Source: Lachnospiraceae bacterium (lineage in GTDB: Bacteria; Bacillota; Clostridia; Lachnospirales; Lachnospiraceae). Taken from it: a DNA stretch of 13,626 bases. Positions 7,046 through 13,626 of the stretch are shown here, piece after piece. A program made the translations under genes and the position numbers. Under the pieces are notes generated by a model that saw only the letters and a list, made by a program, of their open reading frames with translations, did not search any database and was not told the DNA's origin. The stretch lies in contig CAADYR010000038.1 of the NCBI GenBank assembly GCA_900753305.1, positions 1 through 13,626 of the forward strand, read 5' to 3'. How positions within the stretch are numbered: position 1 is the stretch's first letter; each line of letters begins with the position of its first letter.

Positions 7046-7059
7046 CATAAACGTTCACA
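7046..7059 (+). promoter_or_regulatory. Possible cre (CcpA) site
   Basis: CATAAACGTTCACA agrees with the cre consensus TGWAANCGNTNWCA at 12 of 14 positions; only the leading TG is absent. It lies about 60 bp upstream of the fructose operon -35. CcpA control of this operon is not shown, and in AT-rich sequence such matches can arise by chance. Confidence 0.3.
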
Positions 7060-7108
7060 AAACGTCATAATACACAAAAAATAAAAGAAAATTTGTGAAT
7101 TAGTACGA

Positions 7109-7137
7109 TTGAATATGACTGAATTTGATTGTAAAAT
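7109..7137 (+). promoter_or_regulatory. Fructose operon promoter
   Basis: TTGAAT (7109-7114) and TAAAAT (7132-7137, five of six matches) are separated by 17 bp. Transcription would begin near 7144, about 27 bp before the fruK start and just upstream of GAGGAGG. It is the best-spaced promoter in the region. Confidence 0.6.
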
Positions 7138-7145
7138 AAAATCAA
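7124..7145. promoter_or_regulatory. Inverted repeat over the -10, candidate FruR operator
   Basis: TTTGATT (7124-7130) and AAATCAA (7139-7145) form a perfect 7-bp inverted repeat with an 8-bp spacer that contains the -10. Just upstream, TGAATATGAC and TGAATTTGAT form near-repeats in 10-bp phase. A repressor bound here would block the promoter. The DeoR-type regulator at the end of the operon is the obvious candidate; this is inference. Confidence 0.45.
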
Positions 7146-7170
7146 CAAATACAGAGAGGAGGACGGACAA

Positions 7171-8082
7171 ATGATTTATACAGTAACGTTCAATCCGTCA
7201 CTGGATTATATCGTGGCGGTAGATGATCTGAAACTGGGAGCCACGAACAGAACATCTTATGAACAGATGCTGGCAGGAGGCAAAGGAATTAACGTATCCT
7301 ATGTGTTGAAGAATCTGGGAGTGGACAGTACAGCGCTTGGATTCATGGCTGGTTTCGTTGGAGAAGAAATCAGGAGACGGATTCAGGAGGAAGGAATCCA
7401 TGCGGATTTCCTGATGCTGGATGAGGGCGTATCCAGAATTAATGTAAAGATCAGAAATATCGATGGAACCGAAATTAATGGTATGGGTCCGGATATTCCA
7501 AAAGATAAAGTAGATGAGCTGATGAAGAAAATCCATACATTAAAGCAGGGTGATATGCTGATACTGGCAGGCAGTATCCCAAAGTCTATGCCGGATACCA
7601 TTTATATGGATATTATGGCGCAGTTGCAGGATAAGGGTATTGATATTGTAGTAGATGCTACGGGAGATCTTCTGATGAAGGTTCTGCCATATCATCCATT
7701 CCTGGTGAAACCGAATAACCATGAGTTAGGAGAGCTATTCGGTGTAGAGTTAAAGACCAGAGAAGAGGTTGTGCCTTATGCAAGAAAGTTGCAGGAGCAG
7801 GGAGCACGCAACGTACTGGTATCCATGGCAGGAGAAGGTGCAGTTCTGTTAGATGAGAAGGGAACAGAGCATATGAGTGAGGCACCTAAGGGCAAGGTTG
7901 TGAATGCAGTAGGCGCAGGTGATTCCATGGTAGCGGGCTTCGTAGCAGGTTATCAGGAGTCGGGCGATTATGAGTACGCATTCCATATGGGATTGTCTGC
8001 CGGAAGTGCCAGTGCTTTTTCAGAGAATCTGGCAACAGCAGAAGAAGTAAAGAATTTATTTAACACCATTCATAAAAAATAA
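7171..8082 (+). CDS. fruK: 1-phosphofructokinase
   Basis: The enzyme phosphorylates fructose 1-phosphate, the product of the fructose PTS, with ATP to give fructose 1,6-bisphosphate for glycolysis. The 303-residue length is normal. It opens with IYTVTFNPSLDY, typical of the 1-phosphofructokinase branch of the PfkB (ribokinase-like) family. It carries PfkB signature 1 (GGKGINVS, 36-43) and signature 2 (NAVGAGDSMVAGF) with catalytic Asp251 in GAGD, and KPNNHELGELFG at 180-191, also characteristic of this branch. GAGGAGG upstream fixes the ATG. It is the first gene of the operon, 36 bp before fruA, which supports fructose 1-phosphate rather than tagatose 6-phosphate as substrate. Confidence 0.95.
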   Translation: MIYTVTFNPSLDYIVAVDDLKLGATNRTSYEQMLAGGKGINVSYVLKNLGVDSTALGFMAGFVGEEIRRRIQEEGIHADFLMLDEGVSRINVKIRNIDGTEINGMGPDIPKDKVDELMKKIHTLKQGDMLILAGSIPKSMPDTIYMDIMAQLQDKGIDIVVDATGDLLMKVLPYHPFLVKPNNHELGELFGVELKTREEVVPYARKLQEQGARNVLVSMAGEGAVLLDEKGTEHMSEAPKGKVVNAVGAGDSMVAGFVAGYQESGDYEYAFHMGLSAGSASAFSENLATAEEVKNLFNTIHKK

Positions 8083-8118
8083 CGTTCCACGCAAAAGGCG
8101 AAAACGGGGGTAGTGAAA

Positions 8119-10020
8119 ATGAGAATTACAGATTTATTGGATAAGAGAAGTATACAACTGGCAGCGGCGCCGGCAGATAAAGAGCATGCTCTGAAGCAGG
8201 CAGTTGCCTTGATGGAAGCAAGTGGTAAGCTGAGTGATGTGGCAGCCTATCAGAAACAGGTATTTGCCAGAGAAGAAGAGTCAACAACCGGCATTGGAGA
8301 AGGGATTGCAATTCCACATGGTAAATGCGAAGCGGTAAAGAAGCCGGGACTGGCAGCTATGGTCATTCCAAACGGAGTGGATTTTGATTCACTGGATGGA
8401 GAGCCGGTTACACTGCTTTTTCTGATCGCAGCACCGAATACCAAAGACAATGTGCATCTGGATGTATTGAGCAAACTGTCAGTTATGCTGATGGATGAAG
8501 AGTTCACAGCAAAACTTCGTAATGCACAGAGTGTAGAAGAATTCTTACAGATTATTGACGAGGCGGATTCTGAGAAGGCGAGCATTGATGAGAGACTTCA
8601 TACAGAACCCACAGTTCAGAGTAAGATTCTGGCAGTTACCTCTTGCCCGACAGGTATTGCACATACTTATATGGCAGCAGAAGGACTGGAAAAGGCAGCA
8701 CAGAAAGCAGGCTGCGCTATTAAGATAGAAACCAGAGGTTCCGGTGGAGCCAAGAATGTGCTGACACAGCAGGAGATTGATGAAGCTGATTGCATCATCG
8801 TGGCAGCGGATGCCAAGGTTCCTATGGAAAGATTCGATGGCAAGCATGTGATCGAATGTCAGGTTTCCGATGGTATCAGCAAGGCAGATGAGTTGATCGA
8901 AAGAGCTTTGAAAAAGGATGCTCCAATATATAAGGCTGATACAAAAGAAGAAACTACACAGCGCAAAGGCAATTCAGACAGTGTAGCACATCGTATTTAT
9001 ATGCAGTTGATGAATGGTGTATCTCATATGCTTCCTTTCGTCGTTGGCGGTGGTATTCTGATCGCAATTGCATTCCTGATTGATGGTCAGTGCGTTGATA
9101 TCAATGCTTTGACAGCAGAAGAACGTAGCAACTTCGGTACGATCACACAGGCAGCAGCCTTTTTCAAAGGAATCGGTGGTGTTGCATTTGGACTGATGCT
9201 TCCGGTATTGGCAGGATTTATAGCGGAAGCCATTGCTGACAGACCTGGTCTTGCACTTGGTTTTGTAGGTGGTATGATCGCCGCAAATGGAAAGTCAGGT
9301 TTCCTTGGAGCTTTGGCAGCTGGTTTCCTTGCAGGATATGTGATTCTCTTATTAAAGAAGGTATGTGACAAGTTGCCTGAGAGTCTGGAGAAACTTGCAC
9401 CAGTGCTTTTTTACCCGGTATTTGGTATACTGATTATGGGTATTGGAATGAACTTCGTTGTAGAGCCTGTCATGGGTGCAATTAATACAGCCTTGAACTC
9501 AGGACTTGCAAGTATGAGCGGCACCAGCAAGATTTTACTTGGATTTATCCTTGGTGCAATGATGTCTATTGATATGGGTGGCCCATTCAACAAGGCAGCT
9601 TATGTATTCGGTACAGCATCTATCGCAGCAGGTAACTATGAGATCATGGCTTCCGTTATGATTGGCGGTATGGTTCCTCCTTGTGCAATCGCACTTGCAA
9701 CCTTGCTTTTCAAGGACAAGTTTACAAAGGAAGAGAGACAGTCAGGACCGACTAACTTCATCATGGGACTTGCATTTATTACAGAAGGTGCAATTCCTTA
9801 TGCAGCATCCGATCCATTACATGTTCTTCCGGCATGTATCATCGGCGCAGGTATTGCAGGCGCATTATCACAGGTATTTGGATGTACACTGATGGCTCCT
9901 CATGGTGGAATCTTCGTATTCCCTGTAGTTGGCAATGCATTACTATATCTGCTTGCACTTGTAATCGGAACAGTGGTTTCCACATTTTTACTTGGACTCT
10001 TTAAGAAAAAGGTAGCTTAG
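8119..10020 (+). CDS. fruA: PTS fructose transporter, EIIABC
   Basis: This 633-residue membrane protein takes up fructose and releases it as fructose 1-phosphate. Domains in order: EIIA (about 1-150) with phospho-acceptor His67 in GIAIPHGK; EIIB (about 168-268) with Cys176 in VTSCPTGIAHT, the fructose-type active site; and EIIC (about 290-633), with multiple hydrophobic segments and GAIPYAASDPL near the end, typical of the fructose-mannitol family. Phosphate moves from HPr to His67, Cys176 and then sugar. All catalytic residues are present and length is normal. The frame opens at GTG 8113, but GGGGGT eight bases before ATG 8119 and the family start MRITDLL favour 8119. It is followed at once by structured repeat A, which separates it from the HPr gene. 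Confidence 0.95.
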   Translation: MRITDLLDKRSIQLAAAPADKEHALKQAVALMEASGKLSDVAAYQKQVFAREEESTTGIGEGIAIPHGKCEAVKKPGLAAMVIPNGVDFDSLDGEPVTLLFLIAAPNTKDNVHLDVLSKLSVMLMDEEFTAKLRNAQSVEEFLQIIDEADSEKASIDERLHTEPTVQSKILAVTSCPTGIAHTYMAAEGLEKAAQKAGCAIKIETRGSGGAKNVLTQQEIDEADCIIVAADAKVPMERFDGKHVIECQVSDGISKADELIERALKKDAPIYKADTKEETTQRKGNSDSVAHRIYMQLMNGVSHMLPFVVGGGILIAIAFLIDGQCVDINALTAEERSNFGTITQAAAFFKGIGGVAFGLMLPVLAGFIAEAIADRPGLALGFVGGMIAANGKSGFLGALAAGFLAGYVILLLKKVCDKLPESLEKLAPVLFYPVFGILIMGIGMNFVVEPVMGAINTALNSGLASMSGTSKILLGFILGAMMSIDMGGPFNKAAYVFGTASIAAGNYEIMASVMIGGMVPPCAIALATLLFKDKFTKEERQSGPTNFIMGLAFITEGAIPYAASDPLHVLPACIIGAGIAGALSQVFGCTLMAPHGGIFVFPVVGNALLYLLALVIGTVVSTFLLGLFKKKVA

Positions 10021-10025
10021 GGTGG

Positions 10026-10229
10026 CTGCGAAGTGTGATGAGAAAGGCACGAATTGTGTGGATTTAGCAATGCAACACAGGCCCACTCTCGTTACGTGAA
10101 AAACGCAGCGGATACGTAGGTGTGCATAAGCCTTACGGCTATGCGCACCAAGTACCGGCGTTTTTCAAGTGCCTGCTTATGCATATGCTAAGTCCACGCA
10201 ATTCAGGTTTCAGAGAGGGCGTTTCGCAG
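10026..10229. repeat. Nested palindromic repeat element A, between fruA and the HPr gene
   Basis: A 204-bp region folds as nested inverted repeats. The ends pair as CTGCGAA (10026-10032) with TTCGCAG (10223-10229), within a right end GCGTTTCGCAG. The middle arms 10051-10074 and 10180-10204 pair over about 24 bases. An inner stem joins CAGGC (10078-10082) and GTGAAAAACGC (10096-10106) with GCGTTTTTCAAG (10158-10169) and GCCTG (10171-10175), leaving a one-sided bulge containing CTCTCG. An apical hairpin joins 10119-10132 and 10137-10149 around TTAC. It begins 5 bp after the fruA stop. No T-run follows, so it is not a plain terminator. It is related to element B, in opposite orientation. Confidence 0.8.
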
Positions 10230-10317
10230 TGTCTAAGCGGGAGATATAATAGAAAAAAATAAGCATGTATTAATTGATTATTATAAAAATATAAATAAAA
10301 AAGGAAAGGTGATTATT

Positions 10318-10575
10318 ATGAAGACATTATCATATACAATTAAGGATGAGCAGGGGATTCATGCAAGACCGGCAGGAGAGCTGGTTAAGGCTGCAAAGGG
10401 ATTTGCAAGTGAGATTAAGATTGGCAAGGGCGATAACATGGTAGATGCCAAGAAGATCTTCGGTATCATGGGACTTGGTGCTAAGAAGGGTGATACAGTA
10501 GAGTTCACTTTCTCCGGTGATGACGAAGAACAGGCATACACTGCAATCAGTGACTTCATGAACGCAAACCTGTAA
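10318..10575 (+). CDS. ptsH: HPr phosphocarrier protein lacking regulatory Ser46
   Basis: HPr carries phosphate from enzyme I to the IIA domain of FruA. The 85-residue protein has GIHARPAG at 13-20 with the phospho-acceptor His15 and neighbouring Arg17, as in all active HPr proteins. The Ser46 that HPr kinase phosphorylates in Gram-positive bacteria is replaced by Lys46 (DAKKIFGIMGLG, 43-54), so this protein should serve transport but not act as a Ser-phosphorylated partner of CcpA. GGAAAGG and GGTGA upstream support ATG 10318; GTG 10309 overlaps the ribosome binding site. It lies between two inverted copies of a structured repeat, in the middle of the fructose operon, so it is probably dedicated to this system. 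Confidence 0.95.
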   Translation: MKTLSYTIKDEQGIHARPAGELVKAAKGFASEIKIGKGDNMVDAKKIFGIMGLGAKKGDTVEFTFSGDDEEQAYTAISDFMNANL

Positions 10576-10603
10576 TGATTCAGAACCATGCAAAGCATGA
10601 GAG

Positions 10604-10666
10604 CAGCTTATAGGAGAAGTAACTATGAGAGCAGATAACAAGTAGACTCGTTATCCTATAAAGCTG
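10604..10666 (+). other. Stem-loop downstream of the HPr gene, enclosing a six-codon ORF
   Basis: CAGCTTATAGGA (10604-10615) pairs with TCCTATAAAGCTG (10654-10666) with one bulged base, and GATAAC (10634-10639) can pair with GTTATC (10650-10655), overlapping the outer stem by two bases, so the two foldings partly compete. Between them AGGAG is followed by ATG at 10625 and a six-codon ORF (MRADNK) ending at 10645. ATGAGAGCAG occurs twice (10598, 10625). No T-run follows. It could be an mRNA-stabilising or attenuator-like structure after the HPr gene; chance for the mini-ORF cannot be excluded. Confidence 0.4.
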
Positions 10667-10730
10667 TAAAACAACAATTTTGTGAGTGTATTTCTGGAAA
10701 TAGATATTCTAACGTAAAAACAGTATAACA

Positions 10731-10919
10731 GCGAAACGCGCGGCGATGAGATTGAATTGTGAATTATAGCAATGCAGGAACAGGCATTTGAAAAACGTTG
10801 GCACTTAGGCGCTGTTCTTTAGCGCCTTATGTGTCCATTACGTTTTTCACATAGCGAGAGCGTGCCTGTGATGCATTTCTATAATTCACAATTCTTCCCA
10901 TCCCCACGATGCGTTTCGC
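10731..10919. repeat. Nested palindromic repeat element B, between the HPr gene and enzyme I gene
   Basis: A 189-bp region folds as nested inverted repeats. The ends are a perfect 9-bp pair, GCGAAACGC (10731-10739) and GCGTTTCGC (10911-10919). The middle arms 10754-10776 and 10872-10894 pair at 22 of 23 positions. An inner stem pairs CAGGC (10781-10785) and GAAAAACG (10790-10797) with CGTTTTTC (10841-10848) and GCCTG (10864-10868), with extra bases including CGAGAG only on the right side. The apex is AGGCGCT (10807-10813) with AGCGCCT (10821-10827). The asymmetric bulge is the reverse complement of that in element A, so the two are homologous and inverted. It ends 32 bp before the enzyme I start. 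Confidence 0.8.
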
Positions 10920-10951
10920 GTTCCACCTTTATATAGAAAAGAGGAATGAAT

Positions 10952-12586
10952 ATGCAAGTATGTCATGGAAAAAGCGTTTTTGGCGGTATTGCGATAGGTA
11001 AGCTTTGGGTATTTGCCAAGAAAGAGCATCAGATCGTAAGAGTTAAAGTGCAGAATCCCGAAGAGGAACTTGCACGTTTCGAGAAGGCAAAAGAAGAAGC
11101 AGTGAAACAACTGCAGAAACTGTATGATAAGGCATGCAAAGAAGTCGGTGAAGCCAATGCAGCCATTTTTGAGATTCATCAGATGATGCTGGATGATGAG
11201 GACTACACGGATTCTGTTCATAACATCATTACTTCCCAGCAGGTTAATGCAGAATATGCAGTTGGTGTTACCGCAGATAATTTTGCCAATATGTTCGCTG
11301 CAATGGATGATGAGTATATGAAAGCCAGGGCAGCAGATGTAAGAGATATTTCAGAACGCCTCGTTTCTATCTTAAAGGGCAGTGGCAGTGGAGAACTAAA
11401 CACAGATGAACCAGTCATTGTTATTGCAGAAGATTTGGCTCCATCAGAGACTGTACAGCTTGATAAGGATAAGATTCTTTCCTTTGTTACAGTGCATGGT
11501 TCTGTAAATTCCCATACGGCGATTCTTGCCAGAACCATGAGTATTCCTGCACTTGTCAGTACACAGGAACTTAAATTGAGCGAAGAACTCAATGGCAAAG
11601 AAGCTATCGTGGATGGCTTTGAGGGTGTCATCTATATTGAGCCGGATGAGCAGACCAGAGTTGCCTTGGAGAAGAAAAAGGCAGAAGAAGATGAGAAGAA
11701 GAAGCTGCTTCTGGATCTGAAGGGTAAGGAAGATATTACACTGGACGGACACAAGATTATGCTGTATGCTAATATCGGTAATACGGGTGATCTGGCTATG
11801 GTATTAAAGAATGATGCCAGTGGTATCGGTTTGTTCCGTAGCGAATTTATTTACCTTGGCAGTGAGAATTTCCCAACAGAGAATGAACAGTTCCAGATCT
11901 ATAAGTCAGTAGCAGAGACAATGGCAGGGAAACGTGTCATTATCAGAACTCTGGATATTGGAGCAGATAAGAAGGTAGATTATTTCAATCTGGATCAGGA
12001 AGAGAATCCTGCAATGGGATATCGTGCGATTCGTATCTGTCTGTCACAGCCTGAGATATTCAAGACACAGCTTCGTGCGATCCTTCGTGCCAGCGTATAT
12101 GGTAATATTGCTGTGATGTACCCTATGATCACATCTGTAGGTGAGGTTCATCGCATCAAGCAAATTATGGAAGAAGTCAAGCAGGAACTTGACAGTCAGC
12201 AGATTGCGTATGGTGATGTGATGCAGGGTGTCATGATCGAGACTCCGGCAGCAGTCATGATCAGTGAGGAACTGGCGAAAGAAGTAGATTTCTTTAGTAT
12301 CGGTACGAATGATCTCACTCAGTACACACTTGCAATAGACAGGCAGAATCCGAAACTGGATGCCTTTTATGATGCGCATCATCCTGCTGTACTGCGTATG
12401 ATTCGGATGACGGTTGAGAATGCACACAAGGCTGGTATCTGGTGCGGCATCTGTGGAGAACTTGGTGCAGATACGACTCTGACAGAAGAATTTCTGCGCA
12501 TGGGTGTAGATGAACTGTCAGTTTCACCGGGACGTGTATTACCAATCAGAAAAATCATCAGAGAATCCAATTTGCAGAACGCATAA
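10952..12586 (+). CDS. ptsI: PTS enzyme I (phosphoenolpyruvate-protein phosphotransferase)
   Basis: Enzyme I takes phosphate from phosphoenolpyruvate and passes it to HPr in the cytoplasm. The 544-residue protein, slightly shorter than the common 570, has the HPr-binding N-terminal region, the swivel domain with active-site His188 in GSVNSHTAILART, and the C-terminal PEP-binding barrel with GLFRSEFIY (293-301), IRTLDIGADK (331-340), DFFSIGTNDLTQYTLAIDR and the catalytic Cys501 in ICGELGAD. The active-site loop differs from the classic GGRTSHTAI, but His, Thr and Ala are kept. AGAGG eight bases upstream favours ATG 10952 over ATG 10946, which lies too close. It is followed 29 bp later by the regulator gene, completing a full fructose phosphotransfer chain in one operon. 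Confidence 0.95.
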   Translation: MQVCHGKSVFGGIAIGKLWVFAKKEHQIVRVKVQNPEEELARFEKAKEEAVKQLQKLYDKACKEVGEANAAIFEIHQMMLDDEDYTDSVHNIITSQQVNAEYAVGVTADNFANMFAAMDDEYMKARAADVRDISERLVSILKGSGSGELNTDEPVIVIAEDLAPSETVQLDKDKILSFVTVHGSVNSHTAILARTMSIPALVSTQELKLSEELNGKEAIVDGFEGVIYIEPDEQTRVALEKKKAEEDEKKKLLLDLKGKEDITLDGHKIMLYANIGNTGDLAMVLKNDASGIGLFRSEFIYLGSENFPTENEQFQIYKSVAETMAGKRVIIRTLDIGADKKVDYFNLDQEENPAMGYRAIRICLSQPEIFKTQLRAILRASVYGNIAVMYPMITSVGEVHRIKQIMEEVKQELDSQQIAYGDVMQGVMIETPAAVMISEELAKEVDFFSIGTNDLTQYTLAIDRQNPKLDAFYDAHHPAVLRMIRMTVENAHKAGIWCGICGELGADTTLTEEFLRMGVDELSVSPGRVLPIRKIIRESNLQNA

Positions 12587-12615
12587 GGATAGGTACGGAA
12601 AGGCATGGTTGTGAT

Positions 12616-13374
12616 ATGTTGACAGAGAAAAGGCAGGAAGAAATCGTACGATTGGTTCAGGAGAGAGAGAGCATTACAGTAGCAGAGTTAAAAGACATTC
12701 TGCAGACATCAGAATCTACCATTCGAAGAGATATTACTTCTTTGGATAAAGAGGGACGGCTGACCAAGGTATTTGGAGGAGCGATTGCCCTTCGCACGGC
12801 GCAGATTGTGAATCAGGAGTTGTCTGTGGTACAGAAACAGGAATTACAGACAACAGAGAAACAGGCGATTGCACAGTATGCAGCTTCTCTGATCGAGCCG
12901 GATGACTGTGTGTATCTGGATGCAGGAACGACGACAGGCTGGATGTTGGAATATATCAGAGAACCCAGAGCTACTTATATTACAAATGCTTTTTCCCACG
13001 CGAAGCGCCTCTCAGAAAAAGGCTTCTATGTCATTCTGATCGGCGGAGAATTAAAAGGCTCGACAGAGGCTATTGTTGGCGCAGAGGCGGTGCTGAACAT
13101 ACAGAAATATCATTTCAGTAAAGGCTTTTTCGGAACCAATGGCATAGATCAGAAGATGGCTTTTACAACACCGGATATTAATGAAGCGCTGGTAAAGCAG
13201 GTTGCAATGCGCAACACACAGGCAGAGAACCGCTATGTACTGACCACCTCAGATAAATTTGATAAAATATATGCAGTTACTTTCTCTGGTTTTGAAGGTT
13301 CCGTGATTCTGACAGAGAAGCTGCCCAGTGAGAGCTTCTGGAAAAATGTCAATATTCAGTGCGTCTGCCAATGA
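12616..13374 (+). CDS. fruR: DeoR-family regulator of the fructose operon
   Basis: This 252-residue protein has the DeoR N-terminal winged helix-turn-helix (MLTEKRQEEIVRLV, then VAELKDILQTSESTIRRDITSL at 22-43) and the C-terminal sugar-phosphate sensor, with VYLDAGTTTGWM at 99-110, IGGELKG at 142-148, NGID at 175-178 and TTPDINEALVKQVAM at 184-198. Such repressors leave DNA when they bind a phosphorylated sugar, here most likely fructose 1-phosphate. Length is normal. The start matches the family's MLTE opening, though the upstream GGAAAGG is about 12 bases away, so translation may be weak or coupled. The gene is last in the operon, while in many Firmicutes fruR is first; the likely target is the inverted repeat at 7124-7145. 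Confidence 0.88.
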   Translation: MLTEKRQEEIVRLVQERESITVAELKDILQTSESTIRRDITSLDKEGRLTKVFGGAIALRTAQIVNQELSVVQKQELQTTEKQAIAQYAASLIEPDDCVYLDAGTTTGWMLEYIREPRATYITNAFSHAKRLSEKGFYVILIGGELKGSTEAIVGAEAVLNIQKYHFSKGFFGTNGIDQKMAFTTPDINEALVKQVAMRNTQAENRYVLTTSDKFDKIYAVTFSGFEGSVILTEKLPSESFWKNVNIQCVCQ

Positions 13375-13406
13375 CTATGTATTTTAATTGAAAAGGGACA
13401 GAACAT

Positions 13407-13444
13407 AAAAGCTGTATCATCAGAAATGGTGATATAGCTTTTTT
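13407..13444 (+). terminator. Intrinsic terminator of the fructose operon
   Basis: Arms 13407-13421 and 13428-13442 pair over about 15 positions with two G-U or U-G wobbles around a 6-base loop (AGAAAT), and the 3' arm runs into TTTTTT (13439-13444). It lies 33 bp after the regulator stop and should end the operon transcript. The A-run on the 5' side could let it work in both directions. Confidence 0.85.
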
Positions 13445-13466
13445 AATGAGTATTTGTAATATTTAC

Positions 13467-13495
13467 TTGAAACATATGATAAGTTAACATAATAT
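13467..13495 (+). promoter_or_regulatory. Candidate promoter of the gene at the right edge
   Basis: TTGAAA (13467-13472) and TAATAT (13490-13495) are 17 bp apart, each matching four of six consensus bases; TATATT at 13493-13498 is a better -10 but at 20 bp. The position after the terminator and before a good ribosome binding site supports a new transcription unit. Confidence 0.4.
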
Positions 13496-13569
13496 ATTAT
13501 ACAGAAGACATATGAAGTATGTAGCATTGAAGGAATGAATACAGACAAGCGGGCAGATGGAGGAATGAC

Positions 13570-13626
13570 ATGAAGGTTACATATGATACGCTGGTGATTG
13601 ACGTACCATATCAGGTTTTAGGTGTA
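13570..13626 (+). CDS. Start of an unidentified gene, cut by the window edge
   Basis: GGAGG six bases before ATG 13570 opens a frame that stays open for 19 codons to the window end (MKVTYDTLVIDVPYQVLGV). It is too short to assign a family. The strong ribosome binding site, the candidate promoter upstream and the separation from the fructose operon by a terminator argue that it is a real gene. Confidence 0.55.
   Translation, partial: MKVTYDTLVIDVPYQVLGV

Larger units (their letters stand above)
6832..7170. promoter_or_regulatory. AT-rich intergenic control region between the kinase gene and the fructose operon
   Basis: This 339-bp stretch has no convincing gene. It holds the candidate kinase promoter (6849-6877), a 7-bp inverted repeat GCTTCAT/ATGAAGC (6903-6909 and 6932-6938), a 6-bp inverted repeat ATGACT/AGTCAT (6991-6996 and 7008-7013), a possible catabolite-repression site (7046-7059) and the fructose operon promoter with its operator-like repeat (7109-7145). 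The number of palindromes suggests more than one regulator, but only the last has a clear place in a promoter. Confidence 0.5.

Noticed and set aside
10158..10175. GCGTTTTTC in the repeat arms as a terminator T-run
   Set aside because: The T-run lies inside a paired stem, mirrored by GAAAAACG, and no U tail follows the outer arms in either element; genes of the same operon continue downstream.
10021..10308. Gap between fruA and HPr as a riboswitch
   Set aside because: The region is explained by the nested palindrome; I see no conserved core of a known riboswitch class, and a related copy stands in the opposite orientation elsewhere.
10026..10919. Target-site duplications around the two palindromes
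   Set aside because: I found no convincing direct repeats flanking either element, so recent transposition is not shown.
1..13626. CRISPR arrays, tRNA or rRNA genes, insertion sequence transposase genes
   Set aside because: No regularly spaced repeats, cloverleaf-like genes or transposase ORFs were seen on either strand.

Overview
The window looks like the chromosome of a gut Firmicute of the Lachnospiraceae type. This is inferred from low-to-moderate GC, strong AGGAGG-type ribosome binding sites, the wording of the PTS proteins (an HPr with Lys at position 46, an enzyme I with GSVNSHTAILART at its active site), a Phd/YefM antitoxin typical of clostridia, and a GH2 enzyme paired with an AraC regulator. 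I cannot name a species from sequence alone.

Left part (1-6822) is a patchwork of short accessory units. It opens with the C-terminal part of a sugar-nucleotide-type epimerase/dehydratase. A GNAT acetyltransferase follows, then an unrecognised 216-residue protein that starts with the SIIGGADGPTSIF signature of the sodium-pumping decarboxylase beta subunit. Next is a divergent pair, an AraC regulator and a GH2 enzyme whose NxK motif points to beta-glucuronidase; the regulator has a near-ideal promoter. A 35-codon ORF overlaps the GH2 stop by ATGA. Then come a Phd/YefM antitoxin with its own promoter, palindrome and terminator but no toxin, a DUF1848 gene broken by an out-of-frame internal deletion, an SGNH hydrolase, and a convergent P-loop kinase-like gene.

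Right part (7109-13444) is a coherent fructose uptake operon: fruK, fruA (IIA-IIB-IIC), an HPr gene, an enzyme I gene, and a DeoR-type regulator (fruR) last, closed by an intrinsic terminator. Enzyme I takes phosphate from PEP and passes it to HPr, then to FruA, which imports fructose as fructose 1-phosphate. FruK makes fructose 1,6-bisphosphate. The DeoR protein probably senses fructose 1-phosphate and acts on a 7-bp inverted repeat overlapping the promoter -10. A further gene begins at 13570 and runs off the window.

The most unusual feature is a pair of roughly 190-205 bp nested palindromes in the operon, one on each side of the HPr gene. They share an architecture, including an asymmetric CTCTCG-containing bulge, but lie in opposite orientations. 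They look like two copies of one structured repeat family, and are the best candidate here for something undescribed.
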